64,000 bases of DNA from UBA5352 sp041685545 (GTDB taxonomy: Bacteria; Armatimonadota; Zipacnadia; Zipacnadales; UBA5352), in contig JBNJEK010000001.1 in the NCBI GenBank assembly GCA_051745855.1, positions 1-64,000 of the forward strand, read 5' to 3'. This document shows positions 44,277 through 52,472 of the stretch, piece after piece. Numbering within the stretch: position 1 is the stretch's first letter; the number at the start of each line of letters is the position of its first letter. The notes beneath the pieces were generated by a model that was not told the DNA's origin, ran no database searches, and saw only the letters and a program-made list of their open reading frames with translations. A program made the position numbers and the translations under genes.

Positions 44277-44313
44277 AGAATCGCCGCCGCCTGTCACGGT
44301 CGGCGGCGATTCT
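44277..44313. terminator. 13-bp hairpin after clpC
   Basis: AGAATCGCCGCCG (44277-44289) is perfectly complementary to CGGCGGCGATTCT (44301-44313), with an 11-nt loop, 23 nt after the clpC stop. No T-tract follows, but it probably ends the clpC transcript. Confidence 0.6.
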
Positions 44314-44463
44314 GCGTTACATAATGGAGGACCGCCCCGTCGGGCGGCGAAATGCCTGACGTCAAATACTGCACATCTGCCGGAAAGTTTTACACATCCG
44401 GGCGCAAAATCACGCGCCCACCGCGAAGCCGTTTGAACACGCGGAATGCAGGGGAGTGAGTTC

Positions 44464-45558
44464 ATGCTCATACGCTGGTTGTGGTTCCTGTTCGTAGCAG
44501 CCGTCACTTTCGCATTCGTTCTCGTCGGCCACTGGGTCGGCAGCATGCTCGGAGACAACCTGATCGGTCCCGACGCCGGTCGCGACATGCTTCTTTTTCT
44601 GGTCGGCGTGAACGCGATCTTCGGTCTGGTCGGCTTCCTCGTCGGATTGTTCCTCTTTCGCAAGCTCATCGGCTGGCTGCAGCACCTCGAGGAGGTGCCG
44701 GTCCTTGACAAGATGGCGGCGCTTGTGGGGACGATCGTGGGTCTCGCCGTCGCCCTGCTTGCGACGATTCCGCTCAACTCACTGGAATTCGGACTTGGCC
44801 TGCAGATATTCGCATCGATCATCGGCGCGATCCTCGGCGTCATCTTCGCAATGAGCGCCAAGGAGCAGCTTGTCTACGTGTTTCCGGGTCTGGCGCAACT
44901 TGGCAGGAACGTCCAGTCTGATCTGCCGCCGGGGACGAAGATGCTCGACACCAACATCATCATCGACGGTCGCATCTACGACATCTGCTCCACCGGCTTC
45001 ATTGAGGGCCCGATCTGCATCCCGAACTTCATCCTGCAGGAGCTTCGCCACATCGCCGACTCGGCGGAGGGGCTCAAGCGGGAGCGAGGCCGCCGTGGCC
45101 TCGACGTGCTGAACCGCCTGAAGGCGCTGCCGGAGACAGATGTGATCATCTACCACGACCCCAGCCCTCCGCGCGAGCACATGGAGGTGGACGCGCGCCT
45201 GGTCAATCTCGCCGCCCGCACCAACTCGGCGGTCGTCACGAACGACTACTCCGTCAACCGGATCGCCAGTCTCGAGGGCGTGAACGTGCTCAACGTCAAT
45301 GAGCTTGCCGGCGCGATGCGCCCGACCTTCCTGCCCGGTGAGGACATCACCGTCACGATCATCAAGGAGGGCAAGGAGCCCGGACAGGGCGTCGGCTACC
45401 TTGATGATGGGACGATGGTGGTCGTGGAGCGCGCCGCGCGCATGGTCGGCGAGACGCTCACGGTGATGGTCACCAGTGTGCTGCAGACCAACGCGGGCAA
45501 GATGCTCTTCGCGGAGGTCAGTAGCAACGCGAACGAAAGCGACGGCGAGGACGACTGA
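44464..45558 (+). CDS. PIN/TRAM-domain membrane protein (YacL-like)
   Basis: Protein of 364 residues. The N-terminal third has four hydrophobic helices (LIRWLWFLFVAAVTFAFVLVG, MLLFLVGVNAIFGLVGFLVG, LVGTIVGLAVALLATIPLN, GLQIFASIIGAILGVIFAM). The PIN nuclease domain follows (MLDTNIIIDGRIYDI, with Asp at the first metal site; AVVTNDYSVNRIASL with a later Asp), and a C-terminal TRAM domain (GVGYLDDGTMVVVERAARMVGETLTV) that binds RNA. Members are found beside ispD in Bacillota, Actinomycetota and Thermus, and here the same order (PIN/TRAM then IspD) is kept. The ATG at 44464 follows AGGGGAGTGAG. Confidence 0.93.
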   Translation: MLIRWLWFLFVAAVTFAFVLVGHWVGSMLGDNLIGPDAGRDMLLFLVGVNAIFGLVGFLVGLFLFRKLIGWLQHLEEVPVLDKMAALVGTIVGLAVALLATIPLNSLEFGLGLQIFASIIGAILGVIFAMSAKEQLVYVFPGLAQLGRNVQSDLPPGTKMLDTNIIIDGRIYDICSTGFIEGPICIPNFILQELRHIADSAEGLKRERGRRGLDVLNRLKALPETDVIIYHDPSPPREHMEVDARLVNLAARTNSAVVTNDYSVNRIASLEGVNVLNVNELAGAMRPTFLPGEDITVTIIKEGKEPGQGVGYLDDGTMVVVERAARMVGETLTVMVTSVLQTNAGKMLFAEVSSNANESDGEDD

Positions 45559-45560
45559 CC

Positions 45561-46769
45561 GTGTCCGAGTCCGACACGACTGACACCGGCGGCGTCAGAG
45601 CGGCTGCGGTCATCGTGGCGGCCGGGCGTGGCACGCGCTTCGGTGGACCGGTGCCGAAAGTTTTCGTGCCCCTGGCGGGCCGGCCGATGGTCGAGTGGTC
45701 GCTGATCGCCTACGACCGATGCGCGGCCGTCAGTGATATCGTCCTCGTGGTCGCCGCAGACTTCATGGACGAGGCTCGGAAGATTGCCGGCGACCGCTAT
45801 GCGAAGGTGCGCGCGGTCGTCCCCGGGGGGGAGGAGCGTCCCGACTCGGTGCGCGCGGGCCTCGAGGCCCTGCGCGAGGCGTGGCCGGAGATCGTCTGCG
45901 TGCATGACGGCGCGCGGCCGCTCATCGACGAGGAGAGCATAGTTCGCTCGATCGAGGTTGCGCGCGAACACGGTGGCGCAGTCACCGCGGTCCCCGCGAC
46001 GGACACGATCAAGCGGTGCGCCGAGGACGGCCGCATCGAAGCAACCCCGCCCCGCTGCGACCTCTACCACGCGCAGACCCCACAGACCTTCCGCTATGCG
46101 CTGCTGCTGGAGGCATACGAGCGCGCGCGTACGGAAGGGCGCGATGTCACCGACGATGCCTCGCTCGTGGAGCGCATGGGGCATCCGGTCTATGTGAGCG
46201 AGGGCCATCGCGACAACTTCAAGATCACGACCGCCGAGGACCATGCGCGCGCTCAGTGGCTGCTTGGCAGGCGGGGAGAGGGCAGGCGAGAGCCGATGCG
46301 TGTCGGCAGCGGCTACGACGTGCACGCCCTCGTTGAGGGCAGAGAACTCATCCTCGGCGGTGTGCGCTTTGACGCCGCGGCCGGGCTTGCCGGTCATTCG
46401 GACGCGGACGTGCTCTTCCACGCGATTTGCGACGCACTGCTCGGCGCGGCAGCTCTCGGTGACATTGGCCGGCATTTCCCGGACAGCGACCCATCGCTGA
46501 AGGGAGCCGACAGCGCGGAGCTTGCGCGGAAGGTAGCGCGGACAGTGGCCGATGCCGGCTGGCGGCCCGTCAATGTGGACGCGACGGTCATCTGCGAGCG
46601 CCCGAAGCTGGCGCCGCGGATCGACGAGATACGCGGCAATATCGCCGCCGCGCTCGGTCTCGACGTGGACGCGGTCTCGGTCAAGGCGACCACCACCGAG
46701 CGGCTTGGCTTCGAGGGCCGCGGCGAGGGCATCGCCGCGGAGGCCGTCGTGCTTGTCGCCCCGAAGTAA
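45561..46769 (+). CDS. ispDF: Bifunctional IspD-IspF (MEP pathway)
   Basis: Fusion of two methylerythritol-phosphate enzymes, 402 residues. The N-terminal part (about 1-235) is IspD, 2-C-methylerythritol-4-phosphate cytidylyltransferase: AAAVIVAAGRGTRFGGPVPKVF binds CTP, VHDGARPL is conserved, and TPQTFR is its usual later motif. After a short linker (GRRGEGRREP) comes IspF (from about 248): RVGSGYDVHAL and LGGVRFDAAAGLAGHSDADVLFHAICDALLGA, with the Asp and His that bind zinc. The two enzymes are steps 3 and 5 of the route to isoprenoids. GTG start, 2 nt after the PIN/TRAM gene stop, so co-translation is likely. Confidence 0.95.
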   Translation: MSESDTTDTGGVRAAAVIVAAGRGTRFGGPVPKVFVPLAGRPMVEWSLIAYDRCAAVSDIVLVVAADFMDEARKIAGDRYAKVRAVVPGGEERPDSVRAGLEALREAWPEIVCVHDGARPLIDEESIVRSIEVAREHGGAVTAVPATDTIKRCAEDGRIEATPPRCDLYHAQTPQTFRYALLLEAYERARTEGRDVTDDASLVERMGHPVYVSEGHRDNFKITTAEDHARAQWLLGRRGEGRREPMRVGSGYDVHALVEGRELILGGVRFDAAAGLAGHSDADVLFHAICDALLGAAALGDIGRHFPDSDPSLKGADSAELARKVARTVADAGWRPVNVDATVICERPKLAPRIDEIRGNIAAALGLDVDAVSVKATTTERLGFEGRGEGIAAEAVVLVAPK

Positions 46770-46792
46770 CGGCGCACACCGAGGAGATTGCG

Positions 46793-48271
46793 ATGCATGT
46801 CCGCACGGTCCTGCTGCTGTCATGCTGCACCCTTGCGCTCACCACGACGGCCTTCGCTGATCAACTCATCCCTGAGCACGGGAAGTACTCTGAGAGCTAT
46901 CAGAGCGACTGGTCGAAGCTGCCGACCGGCAATGAACTGACCGGCCGAGACGAGGCGGATTTTGAGGCGCTGCGCGAGGTGTCGGGCGAGGATGTTCGGC
47001 GCCGTTTCATCGACGAGAAAGAGGTGCGGCTGTCCGGGGACCGCTACGCCGTGCGCTGGGATGACCCCGAGTGTGACAAATACGCGCACACGCTCTACTA
47101 CTTCCGCAACTGCGACCGCGTGATCATCGAGGACATGATGGTCGTTCAGCGCGACCCCGACTGGCGCGCGTCCTCCACGTTCTTCTTCGAAAGCTGCGGG
47201 CGGGTCGAGATACGGAACAGCTACCTCGCCGGGACCTCTGGACGGGCGTTCATCCGCATCGAGGGCTGCGAGGAGTATTTCGTGGACCGCGTGGAGATCT
47301 CAGGACGCGTCTATGAAGAAGTCGGCGGCCCGGCGCGCTGCGGACCGGGCATCTGGGTGAACAACGGCGCTGGATTTCAGCCGGAGACGGGGCGGCAGCG
47401 GTACATCTCAGATGACAATGCCCGCGATCTGCGCTTCGGCGTCATTCAGAACTCGTACTTCCACGACTACGGCCTCACTGACCCGGTGCACAACCACGAC
47501 GCCATCCTCTTCCACGCCCCCGCTGACGGGATCGTCTTCAACTGCTGGTTTGAGAACTGGGAGGCCGATTCGGCGCTTGATGATTCTCACCGGCGCAACG
47601 ACCCCGCGTATCAGAACCACCTTCATCGCATCGAACGGTGCGTTTTCAAGGATTGCCACCGCGTGAAGACGAACGGGGCGGTGGGCAGTGCCTCATGCTC
47701 AATCCTGTGGTGCAACAACCTTTACGTTGACAGTTCGCTCACCGACTATCACACCGGCTGGGAGAACTGGCGCGTCCATGAGACATACGTCTTCACGCGG
47801 AACAAGGGATACTTCCACGTGATGCACTACCGCGACGGTCTGAAGCTCTTCCGCAACTGCCTGCTTCATTCGGCGGTCTCTCTGAGGAGCATGTACGAGT
47901 CGATGGGCGACACGCCCGATCAGGACATCCACCAGCTTCGCCCCGATTTTTTCATGTACCTGATGCCGGAGCCAGCGAACTGGCTGCATCCACGCACGGG
48001 CAATACGCCGACCATCGAGACATGGCAGCAGTGGCGCGAGGCAGGCCTCGACGAACACAGTACGCTGGCTGAGATCGATCCGCGGTTCGTCGATGCGGCC
48101 TCCGGCGACTATCGCCTGCTGCCCGGATCGCCCGCCGGTGGCGCCGGCACGCCTGAGATGCTGCGCTCGACGGCCCTGCGCCCGGCCGTGACCCGTGATT
48201 TCTACGGCAACCCCCGCCCGAACCCGCCCGGTTGCGGCGCGTTTGAGGTCGCGAAGGTCCCGGTCGAGTGA
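46793..48271 (+). CDS. Secreted right-handed beta-helix protein
   Basis: Exported protein of 492 residues. The signal peptide is VRTVLLLSCCTLALTTTAFA, cut before DQLIPE. The chain is a parallel beta-helix built from irregular coils (RVIIEDMMVVQRD, RVEIRNSYLAGT, CEEYFVDRVEISG, LRFGVIQNSYFHDYG, DGIVFNCWFENW, LHRIERCVFKDCHR). This fold is used by polysaccharide lyases, epimerases and related pectin-active enzymes. The conserved-looking HNHDAILFHAPADG might hold catalytic residues, but I cannot assign a reaction. GAGGAG precedes the ATG. Confidence 0.82.
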   Translation: MHVRTVLLLSCCTLALTTTAFADQLIPEHGKYSESYQSDWSKLPTGNELTGRDEADFEALREVSGEDVRRRFIDEKEVRLSGDRYAVRWDDPECDKYAHTLYYFRNCDRVIIEDMMVVQRDPDWRASSTFFFESCGRVEIRNSYLAGTSGRAFIRIEGCEEYFVDRVEISGRVYEEVGGPARCGPGIWVNNGAGFQPETGRQRYISDDNARDLRFGVIQNSYFHDYGLTDPVHNHDAILFHAPADGIVFNCWFENWEADSALDDSHRRNDPAYQNHLHRIERCVFKDCHRVKTNGAVGSASCSILWCNNLYVDSSLTDYHTGWENWRVHETYVFTRNKGYFHVMHYRDGLKLFRNCLLHSAVSLRSMYESMGDTPDQDIHQLRPDFFMYLMPEPANWLHPRTGNTPTIETWQQWREAGLDEHSTLAEIDPRFVDAASGDYRLLPGSPAGGAGTPEMLRSTALRPAVTRDFYGNPRPNPPGCGAFEVAKVPVE

Positions 48272-48438
48272 GCCGCATTGCAGGCCGCTCTGCGACTCGA
48301 TCATCATGATGCCGGAGGACGAACGGGGCCTCGCGGCGAATGTTCGTCCTGCACGGGAACGAAACGAGCCTGACGGGCGATGCAGCGCGGACGGACGCCA
48401 GAGCCGGGCGCTTTCGGATCGCACGAGGAGGACACAGC

Positions 48439-49266
48439 ATGAGATCGGGGATTGAGCTTGTTGCGGAGGGCTTCGAGTTCCCGGAAGGGCCGGCGTTTGA
48501 TGCCCACGGGACGCTTTACATCACGCAGTGCGCCAACGGCTGGATCAGCCGCATCGCCGGCGGCGAGACCGGTGACTACGTGAACTCGGGAGGCAAGCCG
48601 AACGGTCTTGCGTTCGACGAGGAGAACGTGCTCTGGATTGCGGAGGCCGGGACCAACCAGCTTCTGCGCTACGATGGGGAGGAGCTGATTGAGATCGCCT
48701 CTGAGTGGCATGGGGAGCCGCTGCAGAAGCCGAACGATCTGGTCTTCCATCCGGATGGCTCGATCTTCATGACCGGCCCCGGCGGGTCCACTGAGGACAC
48801 GCCCATCGGAAAGGTCTACCATGTGACTCCCGACGGAGAACTCACGGTCGTCGCGGATGGTCTGGCCTTCCCGAACGGCCTCGCGCTGACGGAGGATGCG
48901 TCGCAGCTTTACGTGGTGGAGACACACCGGCAACAGATCGTGATCTACGACGTCGACGACGACGGCTCGCTCGATGGCCCGGATGAGTTCGCGCAGACGC
49001 CCGGTGGTGTAGGCGGAGACGGGATGGCGCTGGATGTTGACGGCAATCTCTACCTCGCGCACTTCGGCATGGGGGAGATTGTGGTATTTGACGTGGAGGG
49101 TTCGCGCATCGACACGCTGCCGGCAGGCGGAGAGAAGCCGACGAACGTGGCTTTCGGCGACGATGACATGCGCGGGCTTTACGTGACGGAGGTCGAGACC
49201 GGGGCGGTCTATCGTCTTGAGCCGGGACCAGAGGGGCTGCGGCCTTTCCGCGATCCGCGCGGCTGA
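48439..49266 (+). CDS. SMP-30/gluconolactonase-like protein
   Basis: Six-bladed propeller lactonase of 275 residues. Metal ligands are seen in the right order: Glu in FEFPEGPAF, Asn in KPNDLVFHPDG, and Asp in GGDGMALDVDGNLYLA. Blades repeat NGLAFDEENVLWIAEAG and NGLALTEDASQLYVVE. The enzyme would hydrolyse a sugar lactone such as gluconolactone. The ATG at 48439 follows GAGGAGGACACAGC, while the open frame begins at 48340 without a ribosome binding site. No sugar dehydrogenase gene is adjacent that would make the lactone. Confidence 0.9.
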   Translation: MRSGIELVAEGFEFPEGPAFDAHGTLYITQCANGWISRIAGGETGDYVNSGGKPNGLAFDEENVLWIAEAGTNQLLRYDGEELIEIASEWHGEPLQKPNDLVFHPDGSIFMTGPGGSTEDTPIGKVYHVTPDGELTVVADGLAFPNGLALTEDASQLYVVETHRQQIVIYDVDDDGSLDGPDEFAQTPGGVGGDGMALDVDGNLYLAHFGMGEIVVFDVEGSRIDTLPAGGEKPTNVAFGDDDMRGLYVTEVETGAVYRLEPGPEGLRPFRDPRG

Positions 49267-49306
49267 AGGGCCGCGCGCGGGCCTCTCCCCCCGGCCCCCT
49301 CTCCCG

Positions 49307-49325
49307 CACTTCGCGCAGCGAAGTG
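49307..49325. repeat. Palindrome CACTTCGC-GCA-GCGAAGTG
   Basis: Perfect 8-bp stem with a 3-nt loop in the 198-nt gap before the E1-beta gene, within a larger imperfect inverted repeat (CCCCCTCTCCCG upstream, CGGGACGAGGGGG downstream). Probably a dispersed intergenic repeat rather than a protein operator. Confidence 0.5.
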
Positions 49326-49358
49326 AACGGGACGAGGGGGAGAAGGACAGGGGCGCTG

Positions 49359-49375
49359 GCGGGCTGGAAGCCCGC
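49359..49375. terminator. Hairpin with T-run after the lactonase gene
   Basis: GCGGGCT (49359-49365) pairs with AGCCCGC (49369-49375) around GGA and is followed by GTTTTA. The hairpin resembles the GGCTGGAAGCC repeats at 6007-6064, so it is a repeat family that may serve as a terminator here. Confidence 0.55.
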
Positions 49376-49464
49376 GTTTTAGTCTGGAAATCCGAGACCT
49401 TTTCGCGCTCACAGGTGTTATTGATGACACGCGCAGATGAATCAGGCAGCGTGAACGGATACTG

Positions 49465-50442
49465 ATGAGAGAGGTTTTCTACTCACACGCAATTCGCGAG
49501 GCGCTGGAGGAGGAGATGGCGCGCGACGAGCGCGTCATCCTCATTGGCGAGGATATTGCCGAATACGGCGGGGCATTCAAGATCACCCGCGACATGGCGG
49601 AGCGTTTCGGCGCGCATCGGGTGCGCAATACGCCGATCAGTGAGAACGGCTTCGTCGGCGTGGCGGTCGGTGCGGCGATGACCGGCCTGAGACCGGTCGC
49701 AGAGCTTATGTTCATGGATTTCCTCACGCTGGCGATGGACCAGCTTTGCAACCACGCGGCGAAATTTCGCTACCAGTACGGCGAGCAATGCACGATCCCG
49801 CTGGTGCTGCGCTGTCCGGCCGGGGCGGGGCGCTGCTACGGTCCGACACATTCACAGAGCCTCGAACGCTGGCTGATGAGCACGCCGGGGTTGCTGGTGG
49901 CCGCGCCCGCGACCGCGGAGGACGCCAAGGGCATGCTCAAGTCCGCGATCCGCTGCGATGATCCGGTGGTCTTCATCGAGAGCAAGCTGCTCTATGGGAA
50001 GACGCAGGCTGTGCCGGAGGGTGATTATACGGTTCCGCTCGGCGAGGCGGTGGTTCGCCGCGAGGGCGAGCACGTCACGATCGTGGCATACTCGCGGATG
50101 GTGGATGAGGCGCTGCGGGCCGCCGAGGCGCTGGTCGAGCACGGTGTCGAGGCCGAGGTCATCGATCTGCGCACACTCGCGCCGCTGGACATCGACACGG
50201 TTGCCGCGTCGGTGGAGGCGACCGGCCGCGCAGTTGTGGTCGAGGAGGGAACGCTGACCGGTGGGGTTGCCGCGGAGGTGGCGCAGCGCATCACGGAGGA
50301 GTGTTTCGACGTGCTGGTAGCGCCGCCGATGCGCGTGGCGGCCCTCGACGTGCCGATCCCGTCCAGCCAGGTGCTGGAGGAGGCGGCGACACCGGACTGG
50401 CGTGACATTGCGCAGGCCGCCGCAGATGCCCTGAAGTACTGA
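49465..50442 (+). CDS. 2-oxoacid dehydrogenase E1 component, beta subunit (orphan)
   Basis: Protein of 325 residues homologous to the beta subunit of pyruvate, branched-chain or acetoin dehydrogenase E1. GEDIAEYGGAFKITRDMAERFG opens it, and ISENGFVGVAVGAAMTGLRPVAELMFMDFL is the typical pyrimidine-binding region. The C-terminal transketolase-like domain ends with VVEEGTLTGGVAAEVAQRITEE. No alpha subunit, E2 or E3 gene is present in the window, and the next gene is a glycosyltransferase. It may pair with an alpha subunit coded elsewhere. LipB, needed for E2 lipoylation, is encoded 10 kb downstream in the same transcription direction. Confidence 0.92.
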   Translation: MREVFYSHAIREALEEEMARDERVILIGEDIAEYGGAFKITRDMAERFGAHRVRNTPISENGFVGVAVGAAMTGLRPVAELMFMDFLTLAMDQLCNHAAKFRYQYGEQCTIPLVLRCPAGAGRCYGPTHSQSLERWLMSTPGLLVAAPATAEDAKGMLKSAIRCDDPVVFIESKLLYGKTQAVPEGDYTVPLGEAVVRREGEHVTIVAYSRMVDEALRAAEALVEHGVEAEVIDLRTLAPLDIDTVAASVEATGRAVVVEEGTLTGGVAAEVAQRITEECFDVLVAPPMRVAALDVPIPSSQVLEEAATPDWRDIAQAAADALKY

Positions 50443-50458
50443 AGTGAGGAGAATAACC

Positions 50459-51337
50459 GTGGCCCCGGGCACTCTGGATGCGACGATCATCGTTGTGAGT
50501 TACAACAAGCGCAAGTACACTGAGCTTTGCCTGACGAGCATGCTCCAGGGCGACCCGATGCCCGGACAGATCGTGGTGATTGACAACGGCTCCACCGACG
50601 GGACGGTGCCCTTTCTCGAGGACGACTTTCCAGGGCAGGCGGAGGCGGAGGGCGTGCGCTTTGATCTGATCCGCAATGATTCGAACGTGGGAGCATGCAC
50701 CGCGCGCAATCAGGGCCTGGCACTCGCCCTCGGTGAATACATCGGGTTCATGGACAATGACATCGCGGTGCGGAGCAGCGGATGGCTGTCCACGCTGGCT
50801 TCGGTGCTGCGGGAAGATGACGACCACGGAATCGTCGGGCCGAAGCTGGTGTATCCTTTCGAGCCTTACAACATCCAGCACGCCGGCGCGGCGATCTCGA
50901 AGACAGGGCGAGTGAAGTATCTCGGCCGCGGTGAGCCGATTGACGCGCCTGAGCACAACAGGCGGCGTGAGGTGCAGTGTCTGATCAGTGCGTGCTGGCT
51001 GATGAAGTCCGAGATCCCCGAGTGCATCGGGGGGCTTGATGAAGTGTTCAACCCCGCGCAGTTCGAGGACTTTGACTTCTGCTACCGCGCGCGTGAGGCG
51101 GGGTGGACCGTGCTTTACGATCCGGTGGCCGAGATGTATCACTACGAGAGCGTCACCACGGATGCGTCGCCGGATGTCAACTACAAGTACATCACGATCC
51201 GCAACGGCATGGAGTTCAAGCGGCGGTGGAAGCAGATGTTTGCCGAAGAGGACGGGCCGCCGGACGAAGAGTGCCAGTGGAAGCAGCTTGAGACGCGGCC
51301 GATCGAGCAGACGGGCATCCCACCGATCATCGACTGA
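50459..51337 (+). CDS. Family 2 glycosyltransferase
   Basis: Cytoplasmic glycosyltransferase of 292 residues, GT-A fold. ATIIVVSYNKRKYTELCLTSML starts the nucleotide-binding domain, IDNGSTDGT is the usual UDP-contact motif, and GFMDNDIAV is the variant of the DxD motif (DND). C-terminal residues are charged and lack a membrane anchor. GTG at 50459 follows GAGGAG by 7 nt, and is preferred over a GTG at 50444. It begins the glycan-building part of the locus and is 16 nt after the E1-beta stop. Confidence 0.92.
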   Translation: MAPGTLDATIIVVSYNKRKYTELCLTSMLQGDPMPGQIVVIDNGSTDGTVPFLEDDFPGQAEAEGVRFDLIRNDSNVGACTARNQGLALALGEYIGFMDNDIAVRSSGWLSTLASVLREDDDHGIVGPKLVYPFEPYNIQHAGAAISKTGRVKYLGRGEPIDAPEHNRRREVQCLISACWLMKSEIPECIGGLDEVFNPAQFEDFDFCYRAREAGWTVLYDPVAEMYHYESVTTDASPDVNYKYITIRNGMEFKRRWKQMFAEEDGPPDEECQWKQLETRPIEQTGIPPIID

Positions 51338-51397
51338 CCGCAGCAGTTGCGATACGCACGGGGATGAGATGGATTATAATAAGGAGTTGAGACGCGG

Positions 51398-51652
51398 ATG
51401 TCAGACGGGCAGTTGAAGCAGCGGATCAAGGACATGATCGTCGAGCGCCTCTTCCTCGACGCCGACCCGAATGAGATCGAAGATGATGAGAACCTGATGG
51501 AAAACTACGAGATCGACTCGGTGAATCTCTTCGAGATCGTCGTCGGGCTTGAGGAGGAGTTCGAGATCTCGTTTGAGGACGAAGATTTCAGCGTGGATCT
51601 CTTCGCCACGGTCAACAACCTTGCCGAGTACGTCGAGCAGAAGCGGAGTTGA
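51398..51652 (+). CDS. Acyl carrier protein (polysaccharide-locus type)
   Basis: Acidic four-helix carrier of 84 residues. The phosphopantetheine site is in NYEIDSVNLFEIV, where DSV replaces the usual DSL. Length and charge are typical of ACPs. It is followed after 7 nt by a gene for a hydrolase of the exosortase-A-associated hydrolase 2 type and then one of hydrolase 1 type, an order known from polysaccharide loci with a PEP-CTERM/exosortase system. It probably holds an acyl group for modifying the polymer or its lipid carrier. No holo-ACP synthase or acyl ligase is nearby. Confidence 0.9.
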   Translation: MSDGQLKQRIKDMIVERLFLDADPNEIEDDENLMENYEIDSVNLFEIVVGLEEEFEISFEDEDFSVDLFATVNNLAEYVEQKRS

Positions 51653-51659
51653 CCGGATT

Positions 51660-52472
51660 GTGAGCGGCAGCGAGGAGCGACTGGTGACCTTCGAGAGCGG
51701 AGGGGAGCCGCTCCACGGTGTACTTCACGTGCCCCGCGAGCCGAGCGGAAATGTGTTGGTTTTCTGCCACCCTTTCGCCGAGGAGAAGAAGTGCGCCCAC
51801 CGGACGATGGTGGAGGCGGCCCGGGCCTGCGCCGTGGCGGGGTGGGCGGTGCTGGCCTTCGATCAACGCGGCTGCGGCGACAGCCCCGGCGTATTCGGCG
51901 CCCAGGACCTCGCCAACTGGCGCGAGGACATTCGCAAGGCGATGGAGTGCGCCACGCGGGAGACGTCGGCGCGGGCAGGGCTACTCGGGCTGCGACTCGG
52001 GGGCGCGCTTGCCGCGGAGGTCGCCGAGCATCACGCGGATGTCGCGTGTCTCGTGCTGTGGGAGCCGATCATCGACGGGGAGCGTTACATCAAGCAGAAC
52101 CTGCGCCGCTCGATGATCAAGGCGATGATGACGCGTCACGAGGGGGGCGAGAAGAGCGAGGGCGCGGCGGCCGAAGCGGGCGCGCTGGGGGAGGGAACCG
52201 TGGATTTCGACGGTTACCGCGTCCCGGAGGCGATGCGCGAGCAGATCGAGCAGATCGACCTGCTGGAGCCGCCACCTCACTTTGAAGGCCCGACGCTGGT
52301 GCTCAACATTGGGGCCAGCGACAGCGTCTCCGAGCAGATGGAGCAGCTCGCCGATGCCTATCCTCAAGGCAGCGCCATCGCGGTGCGGCAGGAGCCGATC
52401 TGGCAGCGCATCGGCGTGATTGACGCAAACCCGACTATCTCAGCGACGGTTGATTGGTTGCGACAGCAGTGA
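51660..52472 (+). CDS. Alpha/beta-hydrolase-fold protein, exosortase-A-system hydrolase 2-like
   Basis: Protein of 270 residues. LVFCHPFAEEKKCAHRTM and VLAFDQRGCGDSPG match the highly characteristic start of the hydrolase 2 family linked to exosortase A (HPFAEE near the oxyanion region, then GCGDS). At the place of the nucleophile elbow it reads GLRLGG, so Ser is replaced by Arg; members of the family carry the same GLRLG string. VLWEPIIDGERYIKQNLRR also fits. A conventional hydrolase activity is thus doubtful. GTG at 51660 is used here; GTG at 51684 has a better ribosome binding site (GAGGAG, 6 nt) and gives a protein 8 residues shorter. Confidence 0.82.
   Translation: MSGSEERLVTFESGGEPLHGVLHVPREPSGNVLVFCHPFAEEKKCAHRTMVEAARACAVAGWAVLAFDQRGCGDSPGVFGAQDLANWREDIRKAMECATRETSARAGLLGLRLGGALAAEVAEHHADVACLVLWEPIIDGERYIKQNLRRSMIKAMMTRHEGGEKSEGAAAEAGALGEGTVDFDGYRVPEAMREQIEQIDLLEPPPHFEGPTLVLNIGASDSVSEQMEQLADAYPQGSAIAVRQEPIWQRIGVIDANPTISATVDWLRQQ

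Noticed and set aside
45396..46823. 475-residue minus-strand open frame
   Set aside because: Antisense to the IspDF fusion; sequence is a compositional shadow.
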